Source: Mycobacterium sp. 852002-40037_SCH5390672
GTDB lineage: Bacteria; Actinomycetota; Actinomycetes; Mycobacteriales; Mycobacteriaceae
Direction of reading: 5' to 3'
Length of the DNA: 64,000 bases
Assembly (NCBI RefSeq): GCF_001665875.1
Contig: NZ_LZTA01000097.1
Location: forward strand, 124,001-188,000
Position numbers and translations under genes: made by a program. This document shows, piece after piece, positions 41,976 through 50,337 of the stretch (positions are counted from its first letter, which is position 1; every line of letters starts with the position of its first letter). The notes under the pieces were generated by a model. It saw only the letters and a list, made by a program, of their open reading frames with translations. It was not told the DNA's origin and made no database searches.

Positions 41976-42943
41976 CCGGACGACGGTACAAGCAACCGAT
42001 GGCAGGCCTTGACCCGGTCGATCCACCACTGCCGCCGATCTGGCGCCGCCCGCAGCGCGTGCAGGCGCCCCGGATCCGGCGTGACCGGCCCCACCGGCAG
42101 GCAGCCGTCGACGGGCGCGGCGGCCTCGGCGACGTCGTCGACGAACAGCCCGCCGGTGCCCAGCCCGCAGGCGTGGCGAAGCTGCGGCAGAGCCGCGGCG
42201 GCTCTCAGGCCGGCGGCGATTCCCACCGCCGAATCCAGCGCGCTGGAGACCACGACTGGGATGTCGATCTGCGCGGCGATCTCGAGCATGGCCGAAATGC
42301 CGCCCAGCGGGGCTACTTTGAGCACGGCGATGTCCGCGGCCCGGGCGCGGACCACGGCCAGCGGGTCGTCGGCCTTGCGGATGCTTTCGTCGGCGGCGAC
42401 CAACACGTCGACGCGCCGGCGCAGCGCGGCGAGTTCGGTGACCGTCGCACAGGGTTGCTCCAGGTATTCCAGCGGCCCGTCGGCGGTCAGCGCGGCCGCC
42501 GCCTGTACGGCCTGTTCGACGCTCCAGCCGCCGTTGGCGTCCACCCGCACGGTGGGAATCAGTTCGCGCACGGCGTTGACCCGGGCGAGGTCGTCGGCCA
42601 GCGTCTGCCCGGGCTCGGCGACCTTGACCTTGGCCGTGCCGGCCCCCGGGAAGCGGGCCAGCACCTCGCCCACCTGCGCGGCGGGCACGGCCGGCACGGT
42701 CGCGTTGATCGGCACGCGATCGCGGCGGATGGGCGGCGGCCGGCGGTAGGCGGCTTCTATGCCCGACGCCAGCCAGTGCGCGGCCTCGCGCGGCTCGTAT
42801 TCGACGAACGCCCCGAACTCGCCCCAGCCCGCCGGTCCGTCGATCAGCGCGACTTCCCGGGTGGTGATGCCGCGAAAGCGCACCCGCATGGGAAGCGCCA
42901 CCACGTGCAGGCGGTCGAGCAGATCCTCGAGCGTCGGCGTCAC
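41972..42943 (-). CDS. menC: o-Succinylbenzoate synthase MenC
   Basis: A 323-residue enolase-superfamily enzyme dehydrating SHCHC to o-succinylbenzoate. Catalytic Lys of TAKVKV (~112-117), metal ligands in VDANGG (~144), EQP (~172) and ADES (~195), and the second Lys in LKVAPLGG (~218) are all present. GTG 42943 overlaps the stop of the amidohydrolase gene (GTGA), and a longer frame upstream is a shadow of that gene. It is coupled at both ends: GTGA with 42940 and with bpoC. Corresponds to Mtb Rv0553. Confidence 0.94.
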   Translation of the reverse strand: MTPTLEDLLDRLHVVALPMRVRFRGITTREVALIDGPAGWGEFGAFVEYEPREAAHWLASGIEAAYRRPPPIRRDRVPINATVPAVPAAQVGEVLARFPGAGTAKVKVAEPGQTLADDLARVNAVRELIPTVRVDANGGWSVEQAVQAAAALTADGPLEYLEQPCATVTELAALRRRVDVLVAADESIRKADDPLAVVRARAADIAVLKVAPLGGISAMLEIAAQIDIPVVVSSALDSAVGIAAGLRAAAALPQLRHACGLGTGGLFVDDVAEAAAPVDGCLPVGPVTPDPGRLHALRAAPDRRQWWIDRVKACHRLLVPSSG

Positions 42944-44544
42944 GCGCTGTAGACCTGGCGGCCCGCCAGATACGTCGCCCGCACCTGAAGGTCGGCGATC
43001 TGCTCGGGCGGCACCGTTCGCGGGTCGGCCGAGAGCACCACCAGGTCGGCGTACTTGCCGACCTCCAGCGAGCCGATCACGTCGTCGCAGAACAGCTGCC
43101 AGGCCGCGTCGATGGTTTGGGCGCGGATCGCCTGGTGGACAGTCAAGCGCTCCTCGGGTCCGAGCACCCGGCCGCTCGGCGCCGTCCGGGTCACCGCCAC
43201 GCTGATGTTGCGCAGCGGCTCCTCGGGCGTGACGGGCGGATCGTTGTGCAGCGAGATGCGCATCCCGGTGGCCACCGCGGATCCCGCTGGCATCCAACGG
43301 GTTCCGCGCTCCTCGCCGAACAGCCCGTCGACGATGACGTCACCCCAGTAGTGGATCTGGTCGACGAAGATGCTGCAGGTCACGCCGAGGTCGGCGGCGC
43401 GCTGCAGTTGCTCGGGCCGGATGGCGCCGACGTGCTCGAGCCGCAACCGGTGGTCGTCACGCGGATGGCGGCGCAGCGCGTCTTCGTACACGTCGAGGAT
43501 GGTGTCCACACCGGCGTCGCCCTGCACGTGGCAGGCCATCGGCCAGCCCAGCGGGAAGTAGGCACCGACGATCTCGTGCAGCTGTTCGGCGGTGTAGTTG
43601 GCGCAGCCGCACGAACCCGGTGCGACGCCGATGATCCGGGTGGCCTCGGTGTCCAGGTAGGGAAACGAGAGGTCGATGTTGCCGATCCACGGCGAGCCGT
43701 CCACCCAGATCTTGATGCCGACCTGGCGCAGGATGTCGTCGCCCTGCCCGGGTGTGGCGGCGGTGGACATCTGCGGGTTGGAGATTTCATACGTGCGCAG
43801 CCGCACGGTCAGCTGATCGCGCAGCTGTTCGACCATCGGCCGGAACCCGGGGTCGAACGCCATCTCCGAACAGGTGGTCAGGCCGGCGCGGTTGAGCCGA
43901 GCGCACTCGGCGAGCAGCATCCGCGGATAGTCGGCGAAGTCGATGGCCCCGCCCAGCAGCGGAAACACCGCGCCGGTCTCCTCGGCGGTGCCGTCGAGTT
44001 CACCGTCGGCGTCGCGGCCGAACTTGGCACCCTTGGGGTCGGGGGTGTCGCGGTTCAGCCCATGCAGCTTGGCAGCGGTGGAGTTGAAAAAGGCCTTGTG
44101 CCCGGAGTTGTGCAAAATGACGAGCGGACTGTCCGGCGCGACGTCGTCAAGCCAACTCAGCGTGGGTTCTGGAAGACCGTTCTGCAACAACGGATCCCAG
44201 CCGTTGAGGTAGGCGCCGTCGGATCCGCGGCGGGCGACCTCGGAGTGGATCGCCGCGACGACGTCGTCGGCGCTGCGCATGGTGACCGGGCGGATGTCGA
44301 CGATACGGTCCGACAGGGCGACGGCCTCCATCAACGGATGCCCATGTGCCTCAACGAATCCCGGCATGACACAGCCGTCGCCGATGTCGATGGTCTGGGT
44401 GCCGGGACCGACGAACTCGGCGACGTCGGCCCGGGTGCCGAGGGCGATGATGCGACCGTCGGCGATGGCGAGCGCCTCGGCCGTGGGCCGCGCCTCATCG
44501 ACGGTCAATACGGTTCCGGTAACGACGAGATCTGCCTGCCCCAT
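42940..44544 (-). CDS. Amidohydrolase-superfamily protein (Rv0552-like)
   Basis: A 534-residue amidohydrolase_3 (YtcJ-like) protein, the same length as Mtb Rv0552 by memory. N-terminal beta-domain strand LVVTGTVLTVDEARP, metal-binding GFVEAHGHP (~66-74), further ligands around MACHVQGDAG (~326) and a late DPPVTPEE (~445). Substrate unknown; related proteins hydrolyse N-substituted amides or formamides. It is first of a four-gene unit with menC, bpoC and menD. ATG 44544 is preferred: the longer frame reads through a 57-bp tandem repeat in 19-residue blocks and is not part of the family. Confidence 0.85.
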   Translation of the reverse strand: MGQADLVVTGTVLTVDEARPTAEALAIADGRIIALGTRADVAEFVGPGTQTIDIGDGCVMPGFVEAHGHPLMEAVALSDRIVDIRPVTMRSADDVVAAIHSEVARRGSDGAYLNGWDPLLQNGLPEPTLSWLDDVAPDSPLVILHNSGHKAFFNSTAAKLHGLNRDTPDPKGAKFGRDADGELDGTAEETGAVFPLLGGAIDFADYPRMLLAECARLNRAGLTTCSEMAFDPGFRPMVEQLRDQLTVRLRTYEISNPQMSTAATPGQGDDILRQVGIKIWVDGSPWIGNIDLSFPYLDTEATRIIGVAPGSCGCANYTAEQLHEIVGAYFPLGWPMACHVQGDAGVDTILDVYEDALRRHPRDDHRLRLEHVGAIRPEQLQRAADLGVTCSIFVDQIHYWGDVIVDGLFGEERGTRWMPAGSAVATGMRISLHNDPPVTPEEPLRNISVAVTRTAPSGRVLGPEERLTVHQAIRAQTIDAAWQLFCDDVIGSLEVGKYADLVVLSADPRTVPPEQIADLQVRATYLAGRQVYSA

Positions 44545-44554
44545 GCGTAGGGAT

Positions 44555-44673
44555 CCTAGTGGCGATCGCGAGGGCGGCGGAGCCGGACGAAGCGGGTCGC
44601 CACCGGTCAAACCTAGTGGCGATCGCGAGGGCGGCGGAGCCGGACGAAGCGGGTCGCCACCAGTCAAACCTAG
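44555..44673. repeat. 57-bp tandem repeat, two copies plus partial, MIRU-like
   Basis: Two units, 44555-44611 and 44612-44668, differ at one base (G at 44605, A at 44662). A partial third (CCTAG) follows at 44669. Within each unit GTGGCGA and TCGCCAC are inverted, so each can fold. The unit GGCGGCGGAGCCGGACGAAG is reminiscent of mycobacterial interspersed repetitive units. It lies in the divergent gap between the amidohydrolase and fadD8 starts and is a likely variable-number locus. Confidence 0.85.
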
Positions 44674-44711
44674 ATCCCCGGGGGGTCATCGAGGGTGCGG
44701 CTGACCCAAAT

Positions 44712-44725
44712 TGCAACACGTTCTA
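44712..44725 (+). promoter_or_regulatory. KstR-like operator at the fadD8 start
   Basis: TGCAACACGTTCTA matches TNNAACNNGTTNNA, the consensus of the cholesterol-catabolism repressor KstR as I recall it, at every fixed position. A TAGTCT -10 element (44724-44729) overlaps its end. Six bases then lead to ATG 44736, so fadD8 is probably leaderless and the operator covers its promoter. Confidence 0.6.
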
Positions 44726-44735
44726 GTCTGGCCAC

Positions 44736-46337
44736 ATGAGTGACGATCTGTTGCGCAACCCGACCCACAACGGCCACCTGCTCGTAGGCGCACTCAAGCG
44801 CCACAAGACCAAGCCGGTGCTGTTCCTCGGCGACACCACGCTGACCGGTGGTCAGATGGCCGAGCGGATCAGCCAGTACATCCAGGCGTTCGAGGCGTTG
44901 GGCGCGGGCACCGGTGTCGCGGTCGGCCTGCTGTCGCTCAACCGCCCCGAGGTGCTGTTGATCATCGGCGCCGGCCAGACCCGCGGCTACCGGCGCACCG
45001 CCCTGCATCCGCTGGGCTCACTGGACGACCACGCCTATGTGCTGAACGACGCCGGCATCAGCTCGCTGATCATCGACCCCAACCCGATGTTCGTCGAGCG
45101 CGCGCTGGCACTGCTGGAGAAGGTCCCGGGGCTCAAACAGATCCTGACCATCGGCCCGGTGCCCGAGGCGCTCAGCGGGGTCGCGGTCGACCTGGCGGCC
45201 GAGGCGGCCAAGTACGACCCGCAGCCCCTGACCGCCGCGGACCTGCCGCCGGATCAGGTCATCGGCCTGACGTACACCGGGGGCACCACCGGCAAACCCA
45301 AGGGCGTGATGGGCACCGCGCAGTCGATCTCCTCCATGACCCAGATCCAGCTCTCGGAGTGGGAGTGGCCGGAGGAGCCGCGGTTTTTGATGATCACCCC
45401 GCTATCGCATGCCGGGGCGGCGTATTTCCTGCCCACCCTGATCAAGGGCGGCGAGATGCACGTGCTGCCCAAGTTCGATCCGGCCGATGTGCTGAAAACC
45501 ATTGAGGAGAAGCGTATTACGGCCACCTTCTTGGTGCCGTCGATGCTGTATGCGCTGATGGACCACCCGGATTCACACACCCGCGACCTCTCGTCGCTGC
45601 AGACCGTCTACTACGGCGCCTCGGCGATCAACCCGGTTCGGCTGGCCGAGGCGATCCGCAGATTCGGCCAGATCTTCGCCCAGAACTACGGGCAGTCCGA
45701 AGCGCCGATGGCCATCACCTACCTGGCCAAGGGTGAGCACGATGAGAAGCGGCTGACGTCGTGTGGGCGCCCAACGCTTTTCGCGCGGGTCGCGCTGCTG
45801 GGTGAGGACGGCAAGCCGGTGCCCCAGGGCGAGCCGGGCGAAATCTGTGTCAGCGGACCGCTTTTGGCGGGCGGCTACTGGAATTTACCTGACGAGACCT
45901 CGAAGACCTTTAAAGACGGCTGGCTGCACACCGGTGACATGGCCCGCGAGGACGAGGACGGCTTCTACTTCATCGTCGACCGGGTCAAGGACATGATCGT
46001 CACCGGCGGCTTCAACGTGTTCCCGCGCGAGGTCGAGGACGTCGTCGCCGAGCATCCGGCCATCGCCCAGGTGTGCGTGGTCGGCGCGCCGGACGAGAAG
46101 TGGGGCGAGGCCGTCACCGCGGTGGTGGTGCTGCGCTCCGACGCGCCCCGCGATGACGCGGCGATCGAGAAGATGACCGCCGAGATCCAGGCCGCGGTCA
46201 AGGAGCGCAAGGGCTCGGTGCAGTCACCCAAGCGCGTGGTGCTCGCCGACTCGCTGCCGTTGACCGGGCTGGGCAAGCCGGACAAGAAGGCCGTGCGCGC
46301 GCAATTCTGGGAAGGTGCCGCCCGCTCCGTCGGCTAG
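44736..46337 (+). CDS. fadD8: Fatty acyl-CoA/AMP ligase FadD8
   Basis: A 533-residue ANL-superfamily adenylating enzyme. P-loop motif YTGGTTGKPKG is near 180-190, the acyl-adenylate motif QNYGQSEAP (~320) is present, and the C-terminal hinge DRVKDMIVTGGFNVFPREVE (~410-429) and catalytic Lys (GKPDKK ~520) are intact. Corresponds to Mtb Rv0551c, which is somewhat longer. It should activate a fatty or sterol-derived acid; with a KstR-like motif at its start, sterol side chains are a reasonable guess. Divergent from the Rv0552-like gene over a tandem repeat. Confidence 0.88.
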   Translation: MSDDLLRNPTHNGHLLVGALKRHKTKPVLFLGDTTLTGGQMAERISQYIQAFEALGAGTGVAVGLLSLNRPEVLLIIGAGQTRGYRRTALHPLGSLDDHAYVLNDAGISSLIIDPNPMFVERALALLEKVPGLKQILTIGPVPEALSGVAVDLAAEAAKYDPQPLTAADLPPDQVIGLTYTGGTTGKPKGVMGTAQSISSMTQIQLSEWEWPEEPRFLMITPLSHAGAAYFLPTLIKGGEMHVLPKFDPADVLKTIEEKRITATFLVPSMLYALMDHPDSHTRDLSSLQTVYYGASAINPVRLAEAIRRFGQIFAQNYGQSEAPMAITYLAKGEHDEKRLTSCGRPTLFARVALLGEDGKPVPQGEPGEICVSGPLLAGGYWNLPDETSKTFKDGWLHTGDMAREDEDGFYFIVDRVKDMIVTGGFNVFPREVEDVVAEHPAIAQVCVVGAPDEKWGEAVTAVVVLRSDAPRDDAAIEKMTAEIQAAVKERKGSVQSPKRVVLADSLPLTGLGKPDKKAVRAQFWEGAARSVG

Positions 46338-46374
46338 GTTTCTGCGCCGAACGCGCGGCCGGCCGCACACTGGG

Positions 46375-46917
46375 TCAGGTAGCCGCCACGCCCGCGACCA
46401 GCAGGTCGAGCATGCGCCCGGTCTGCTCCGGCGAAGAGCTGGCCAAGAAGATGCCGATGAGGCTGGACACCACGTCGTCGGCCTGCACGTCGGCGCGCAG
46501 GGTCGCGTCGTCGGCGCCGGCCCGCAGCAGCATCTCGACGGCACCGACGATGCTGTCGCGAGTCTGGCTGGGCTCAAGAGCGCCGGAGTCGAAGATCGCG
46601 TGCAGCGACTCGGCCATTCCGCGCTTGGCGGCTACGAAGCTCGCGTACCTGTCCATCCAGCGTCGCAGCGCGGTCTTGGGCGGATGCCGCTTGAGCACCT
46701 GCTCGGCGGCCGCGGCCACCTCGGCGAGCTCGGCACGGTAAATCGCCTCGACGAGGGCTTCCCGAGTGGGGAAATGGCGGTAGAGCGTGCCGATTCCCAC
46801 TCCCGCGTCGCGGGCGATCGACTCGAGCGAGACCGACGCGCCGTGCGCGGTGAACGCCGCGGTGGCCGCCGCCAGCAGCCGTTCGCGATTGCGGCGTGCA
46901 TCCGACCGTTCGACCAA
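46375..46917 (-). CDS. TetR-family transcriptional regulator
   Basis: A 180-residue TetR-type regulator from TTG 46917. The N-terminal HTH reads RERLLAAATAAFTAHGASVS, followed by LESIARDAGVGIGTLYRHFP, classic TetR. The C-terminal half is the ligand domain. The alternative ATG 46971 would add 18 residues encoded by the two palindromes, which is unlikely; but the TTG has no clear ribosome-binding site. It faces the aldo-keto reductase gene and both operators lie in the gap. It has no counterpart at this position in Mtb, where Rv0549c/Rv0550c (vapBC3) stand. Confidence 0.85.
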   Translation of the reverse strand: MVERSDARRNRERLLAAATAAFTAHGASVSLESIARDAGVGIGTLYRHFPTREALVEAIYRAELAEVAAAAEQVLKRHPPKTALRRWMDRYASFVAAKRGMAESLHAIFDSGALEPSQTRDSIVGAVEMLLRAGADDATLRADVQADDVVSSLIGIFLASSSPEQTGRMLDLLVAGVAAT

Positions 46918-46919
46918 AG

Positions 46920-46968
46920 CGGAGGACCCTCCGTTTCTGCTACGCTGACCGAAGCGGAGGGTCCTCCG
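46920..46968. promoter_or_regulatory. Two TetR operators flanking a -10 box
   Basis: CGGAGGACCCTCCG (46920-46933) and CGGAGGGTCCTCCG (46955-46968) are the same palindrome in opposite orientations, arms CGGAGG/CCTCCG with a 2-bp centre. A plus-strand -10, TACGCT, lies at 46941-46946 between them. Thus one site covers the -35 region and the other the start site of the aldo-keto reductase gene. Confidence 0.75.
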
Positions 46969-47003
46969 CATTTTCTCCAGTGTGTCACGAGCCAGGGAGC
47001 ATC

Positions 47004-47945
47004 ATGACCGACAAACCACAACCCGGCGGTACGGGCAATCTCGGCACGGCCACCGTCGCCCGGATGGGCTACGGCGCCATGCAGCTGTTCGAGGCGCCGT
47101 CCGTCGACGCCGCGGCCACGGTGCTGCGCCGCGCCATCGAACTCGGCGTCAACCACATCGACACCGCGTCGTTCTACGGCCCGGGCGAGGTCGACCGTCG
47201 GATCCGCGCGGCGCTGGCCCCCTACCCGGACGACCTCGTCATCGTCAGCAAGGTCGGTGCGCGCTATACCGGCGCACAACCGATTCCGCTGGCCGCCGCC
47301 CAAAAGCCGGCCGAACTGCGCGCGGCCGTCGAGGACGATCTGCGTCAACTCGGTCTGGACCAGATTCCGGTGGTCAACCTGCGGCGCATGGACCTGGGGC
47401 CCGGCGTGGCCGCCGAGGGAGACCAGATCGTCGACCTCGATGACCAGCTCGCCGAGATGATCGCGCTGCGCGACGAGGGGAAGGTCGGCGGGATCGGGAT
47501 CAGCGCGGTGCCGCTCGAACTGGTGCAACGCGCGCTGCCCGCGGGCATCGTCTGCGTGCAGAACGCCTACAGCCTGCTGGACCGCTCGCAGGAAGCCACT
47601 CTGCAGTTGTGCGTGGCTGAGCGCATCGCCTGGGTGCCGTACTTCCCGCTCGGCTCGGCGTTCCCGGGATTCCCGAAGGTCGCCGACAACCAGGTGGTGG
47701 CCGACATCGCCGGCGACCTGGGCGTCACCGGCGCCCAGGTCGGACTGGCGTGGCTGCTGGCCCACACGCCGAACACGTTGCTGATCGCCGGCACCCGGTC
47801 GATCGCCCATCTGGAGGAGAACATCGGCGCTGCCGGCGTCACGCTGAGCGCCGAGGCGATCGCCCGGCTCGACGCCGTCGCCACACCCGGTGCCGATCCC
47901 TGGGCGCACGGTGCCGAACCCTTCTTGGAGGCGCCGCAGACCTGA
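47004..47945 (+). CDS. Aldo/keto reductase
   Basis: A 313-residue (alpha/beta)8 aldo-keto reductase of the YdbC-like group. The catalytic Asp-Tyr segment NHIDTASFYGPGEVD is near 48-62, catalytic Lys in IVSKVGARY (~82), and the late NADPH-binding LLIAGTRSIAHLEENI is present. The usual catalytic His region reads PVVNLRRMDLG (~123), so His is replaced by Arg/Asn as in that subgroup. Carbonyl substrate unknown. ATG 47004 follows AGGGAGC; the longer frame passes through both operators. It is followed after 14 bp by a deazaflavin-type protein on the same strand. Confidence 0.85.
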   Translation: MTDKPQPGGTGNLGTATVARMGYGAMQLFEAPSVDAAATVLRRAIELGVNHIDTASFYGPGEVDRRIRAALAPYPDDLVIVSKVGARYTGAQPIPLAAAQKPAELRAAVEDDLRQLGLDQIPVVNLRRMDLGPGVAAEGDQIVDLDDQLAEMIALRDEGKVGGIGISAVPLELVQRALPAGIVCVQNAYSLLDRSQEATLQLCVAERIAWVPYFPLGSAFPGFPKVADNQVVADIAGDLGVTGAQVGLAWLLAHTPNTLLIAGTRSIAHLEENIGAAGVTLSAEAIARLDAVATPGADPWAHGAEPFLEAPQT

Positions 47946-47959
47946 CTACTGTGTCAGGC

Positions 47960-48427
47960 ATGGGTACGCCCGAAGAGCTCAAGCCGCCTCTCAAACCGCC
48001 TTGGTGGCTGAAGCCGGCGAACAAAGTCTTCATCCGGATGTCGCGGCTCGGTCTGAGCTTCGGCGGTGAAAGCCCGGTCGTGCTGAGCGTGCCCGGACGT
48101 AAGTCCGGCGCTCCCCGGTCGACGCCGGTGACCCCGATGACCCTCGACGGCAGGCGTTACGTGGTCGCCGGATTCCCCGGTGCCGACTGGGTGGCCAACG
48201 TGCGGGTCGCGCGGGAGGCGACGATCGCCCGCGGCCGCCACGTCGAGCGGGTGCGGATGGCCGAGTTGTCCGCCGACGACGCGCGGCCGATTCTGCGGGC
48301 CTTCCCGACCGAGGTGCCCACCGGCGTCGGTTTCATGAAGCGGGCGGGCCTGATCACCGACGGGCGTCCGGAGGAATTCGAGGCACTGGCCGGCCGCTGC
48401 GCGGTATTCCGGCTGGACCCGGTATAG
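47960..48427 (+). CDS. Deazaflavin-dependent nitroreductase-family protein
   Basis: A 155-residue protein with the family motif LSVPGRKSGAPRSTPVTPMT (~42-61), followed by GRRYVVAGFPGADWVANVR (~66-84). This is the PNPOx-like Ddn/F420H2-dependent reductase fold, but cofactor and substrate are not proven. The short N-terminus is Pro/Lys-rich. The ATG at 47960 follows a weak CAGG. It sits between the aldo-keto reductase (14 bp upstream) and menB (13 bp downstream), so all could be one unit. Not in Mtb at this place. Confidence 0.7.
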   Translation: MGTPEELKPPLKPPWWLKPANKVFIRMSRLGLSFGGESPVVLSVPGRKSGAPRSTPVTPMTLDGRRYVVAGFPGADWVANVRVAREATIARGRHVERVRMAELSADDARPILRAFPTEVPTGVGFMKRAGLITDGRPEEFEALAGRCAVFRLDPV

Positions 48428-48440
48428 GAGTTCAAAAGCC

Positions 48441-49343
48441 TTGAGCGACAATCCCTTTGACGCCCAGCAGTGGCGTTCCGTCGACGGCTTCGGCGACCTG
48501 ACCGACATCACCTATCACCGGCACGTCGATGACGCCACGGTGCGGGTGGCGTTCAACCGGCCCGAGGTGCGCAACGCGTTTCGGCCGCACACCGTCGACG
48601 AGCTCTACCGGGTGCTCGACCACGCCCGGATGTCGCCCGATGTCGGCGTGGTGTTGCTGACCGGCAACGGGCCGTCGCCCAAAGACGGCGGCTGGGCGTT
48701 CTGCTCGGGCGGGGATCAGCGGATCCGCGGGCGCAGCGGCTATCAGTACGCGAGCGGCGAGACCGCCGACACCGTCGACACCGCCCGCGCCGGACGCCTG
48801 CACATCCTCGAGGTTCAGCGGCTGATCCGGTTCATGCCAAAGGTGGTCATCTGTCTGGTCAACGGGTGGGCGGCCGGCGGCGGGCACAGCCTGCACGTGG
48901 TCTGCGACCTCACCCTGGCCAGCCGCGAGCACGCCCGCTTCAAGCAGACCGACGCCGACGTCGGCAGCTTCGACGGCGGCTACGGCAGCGCGTACCTGGC
49001 CCGTCAGATCGGCCAGAAGTTCGCCCGCGAGATCTTCTTTTTGGGCCGCCCCTACACCGCCGAGCAGATGCACCACATGGGCGCGGTCAACGCCGTCGTC
49101 GATCATGCCGAGCTGGAATCTGAGGCCATCCAGTGGGCGCGCGAGATCAACGCGAAATCCCCGCAGGCGCAACGGATGCTGAAGTTCGCATTCAACCTGC
49201 TCGACGACGGCCTGGTGGGCCAGCAGTTGTTCGCGGGCGAGGCCACCCGGCTGGCGTACATGACCGACGAGGCCGTCGAGGGCCGCGACGCGTTCCTGGA
49301 AAAGCGCGACCCGGACTGGAGCCGGTTCCCCCGCTACTTCTGA
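48441..49343 (+). CDS. menB: 1,4-Dihydroxy-2-naphthoyl-CoA synthase MenB
   Basis: A 300-residue crotonase-superfamily enzyme forming the naphthoquinone ring from o-succinylbenzoyl-CoA. SGGDQRIRGRSGYQYA (~92-107), oxyanion segment NGWAAGGGHSLHVVCDL (~140-156) and DVGSFDGGYGSAYLARQIGQ (~174-193), with the catalytic Asp/Tyr region, are conserved. TTG 48441 starts the protein at MSDNPF and follows AGGAG. Mtb MenB (Rv0548c) is about 314 aa. It leads a run of same-strand genes through Rv0541c. Confidence 0.95.
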   Translation: MSDNPFDAQQWRSVDGFGDLTDITYHRHVDDATVRVAFNRPEVRNAFRPHTVDELYRVLDHARMSPDVGVVLLTGNGPSPKDGGWAFCSGGDQRIRGRSGYQYASGETADTVDTARAGRLHILEVQRLIRFMPKVVICLVNGWAAGGGHSLHVVCDLTLASREHARFKQTDADVGSFDGGYGSAYLARQIGQKFAREIFFLGRPYTAEQMHHMGAVNAVVDHAELESEAIQWAREINAKSPQAQRMLKFAFNLLDDGLVGQQLFAGEATRLAYMTDEAVEGRDAFLEKRDPDWSRFPRYF

Positions 49344-49387
49344 GCGGCGCGGTTGGCGCGTCGCGCCCCCACCTAGACTCGCGTCAC

Positions 49388-50284
49388 GTGAGCAAGAGTC
49401 CCCTTCGCCGCATCGCCGACCAGCTGGTGCTGGCGACCATGCGGCCCCCCATGGCGCCGCAAGTTCTGATCAACCGTCCGCTGATCAAGCCGATCGAACT
49501 GGCGGGCAAGCGCATCCTGCTCACCGGGGCGTCGTCGGGGATCGGCGAGGCCGCGGCCGAACAGTTCGCCCGGCACGGCGCCACGGTGGTCGTCGTCGCC
49601 CGGCGTCAGGAGCTGCTGGACGCGCTGGCCCAGCGGATCACCGCTGCGGGCGGCGACGCGCTGCCGATCCCGTGCGACGTCTCGGATATGGACGCCGTCG
49701 ACGCGCTGGTCGCCGACGTCGACACGCGTCTGGGCGGCGTCGACATCCTGATCAACAACGCCGGCCGGTCCATCCGCCGGCCGCTGGCCGAATCGCTGGA
49801 GCGCTGGCATGACGTCGAGCGCACCATAGTGCTCAACTACTACGCGCCGCTGCGGCTGATCCGTGGGGTGGCGCCCGGGATGATCGAGCGCGGCGACGGC
49901 CACATCATCAACGTCTCGACGTGGGGCGTGCTGTCGGAGGCCTCGCCGCTGTTCTCGGTGTACAACGCCTCGAAGGCCGCGCTGTCGACGGTGAGCCGGG
50001 TCGTGGAAACCGAGTGGGGCGACAAGGGGGTGCACTCCACCACGCTCTACTACCCGTTGGTGGCCACCCCGATGATCGCGCCGACGAAGGCCTACCAGGG
50101 AATGCCGGCACTGACGTCGGAGGAGGCCGGCGAGTGGATGATCACCGCCGCCCGCACCCGCCCGGTGCGCATCGCACCGCGGATGGCGATCGCGGCCAAG
50201 GCGCTGGACACCTTCGGCCCCCGCTGGGTCAACGCCATGATGCAGCGCCAAAGCATCCAGCCCAACCGCAACAGCGATAGCTGA
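49388..50284 (+). CDS. Short-chain dehydrogenase/reductase (Rv0547c-like)
   Basis: A 298-residue classical SDR. TGASSGIGEAAAEQFARHGA (~44-63) binds NAD(P)H, INNAGRS is near 123, Ser in NVSTWG (~175) and YNASK (~189-193) complete the active site. Residues 1-38 are a basic, hydrophobic extension (MAPQVLINRPLIKPIELA) that may lie on the membrane. Substrate unknown. GTG 49388 is taken because the longer frame overlaps menB. Corresponds to Mtb Rv0547c (~294 aa). Confidence 0.86.
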   Translation: MSKSPLRRIADQLVLATMRPPMAPQVLINRPLIKPIELAGKRILLTGASSGIGEAAAEQFARHGATVVVVARRQELLDALAQRITAAGGDALPIPCDVSDMDAVDALVADVDTRLGGVDILINNAGRSIRRPLAESLERWHDVERTIVLNYYAPLRLIRGVAPGMIERGDGHIINVSTWGVLSEASPLFSVYNASKAALSTVSRVVETEWGDKGVHSTTLYYPLVATPMIAPTKAYQGMPALTSEEAGEWMITAARTRPVRIAPRMAIAAKALDTFGPRWVNAMMQRQSIQPNRNSDS

Positions 50285-50337
50285 CCCGGCCGTTCCAACC
50301 GGCCTTTTCAGACGGGCACTGTGATAGACACGACGCT

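Noticed and set aside
44545..44667. N-terminal extension of the amidohydrolase through the 57-bp repeat
   Set aside because: It would add two 19-residue low-complexity blocks not found in the family. ATG 44544 gives the expected 534 residues.
46918..46971. Longer TetR start at ATG 46971
   Set aside because: The extra 18 residues are encoded by the two palindromes that look like the TetR operators.
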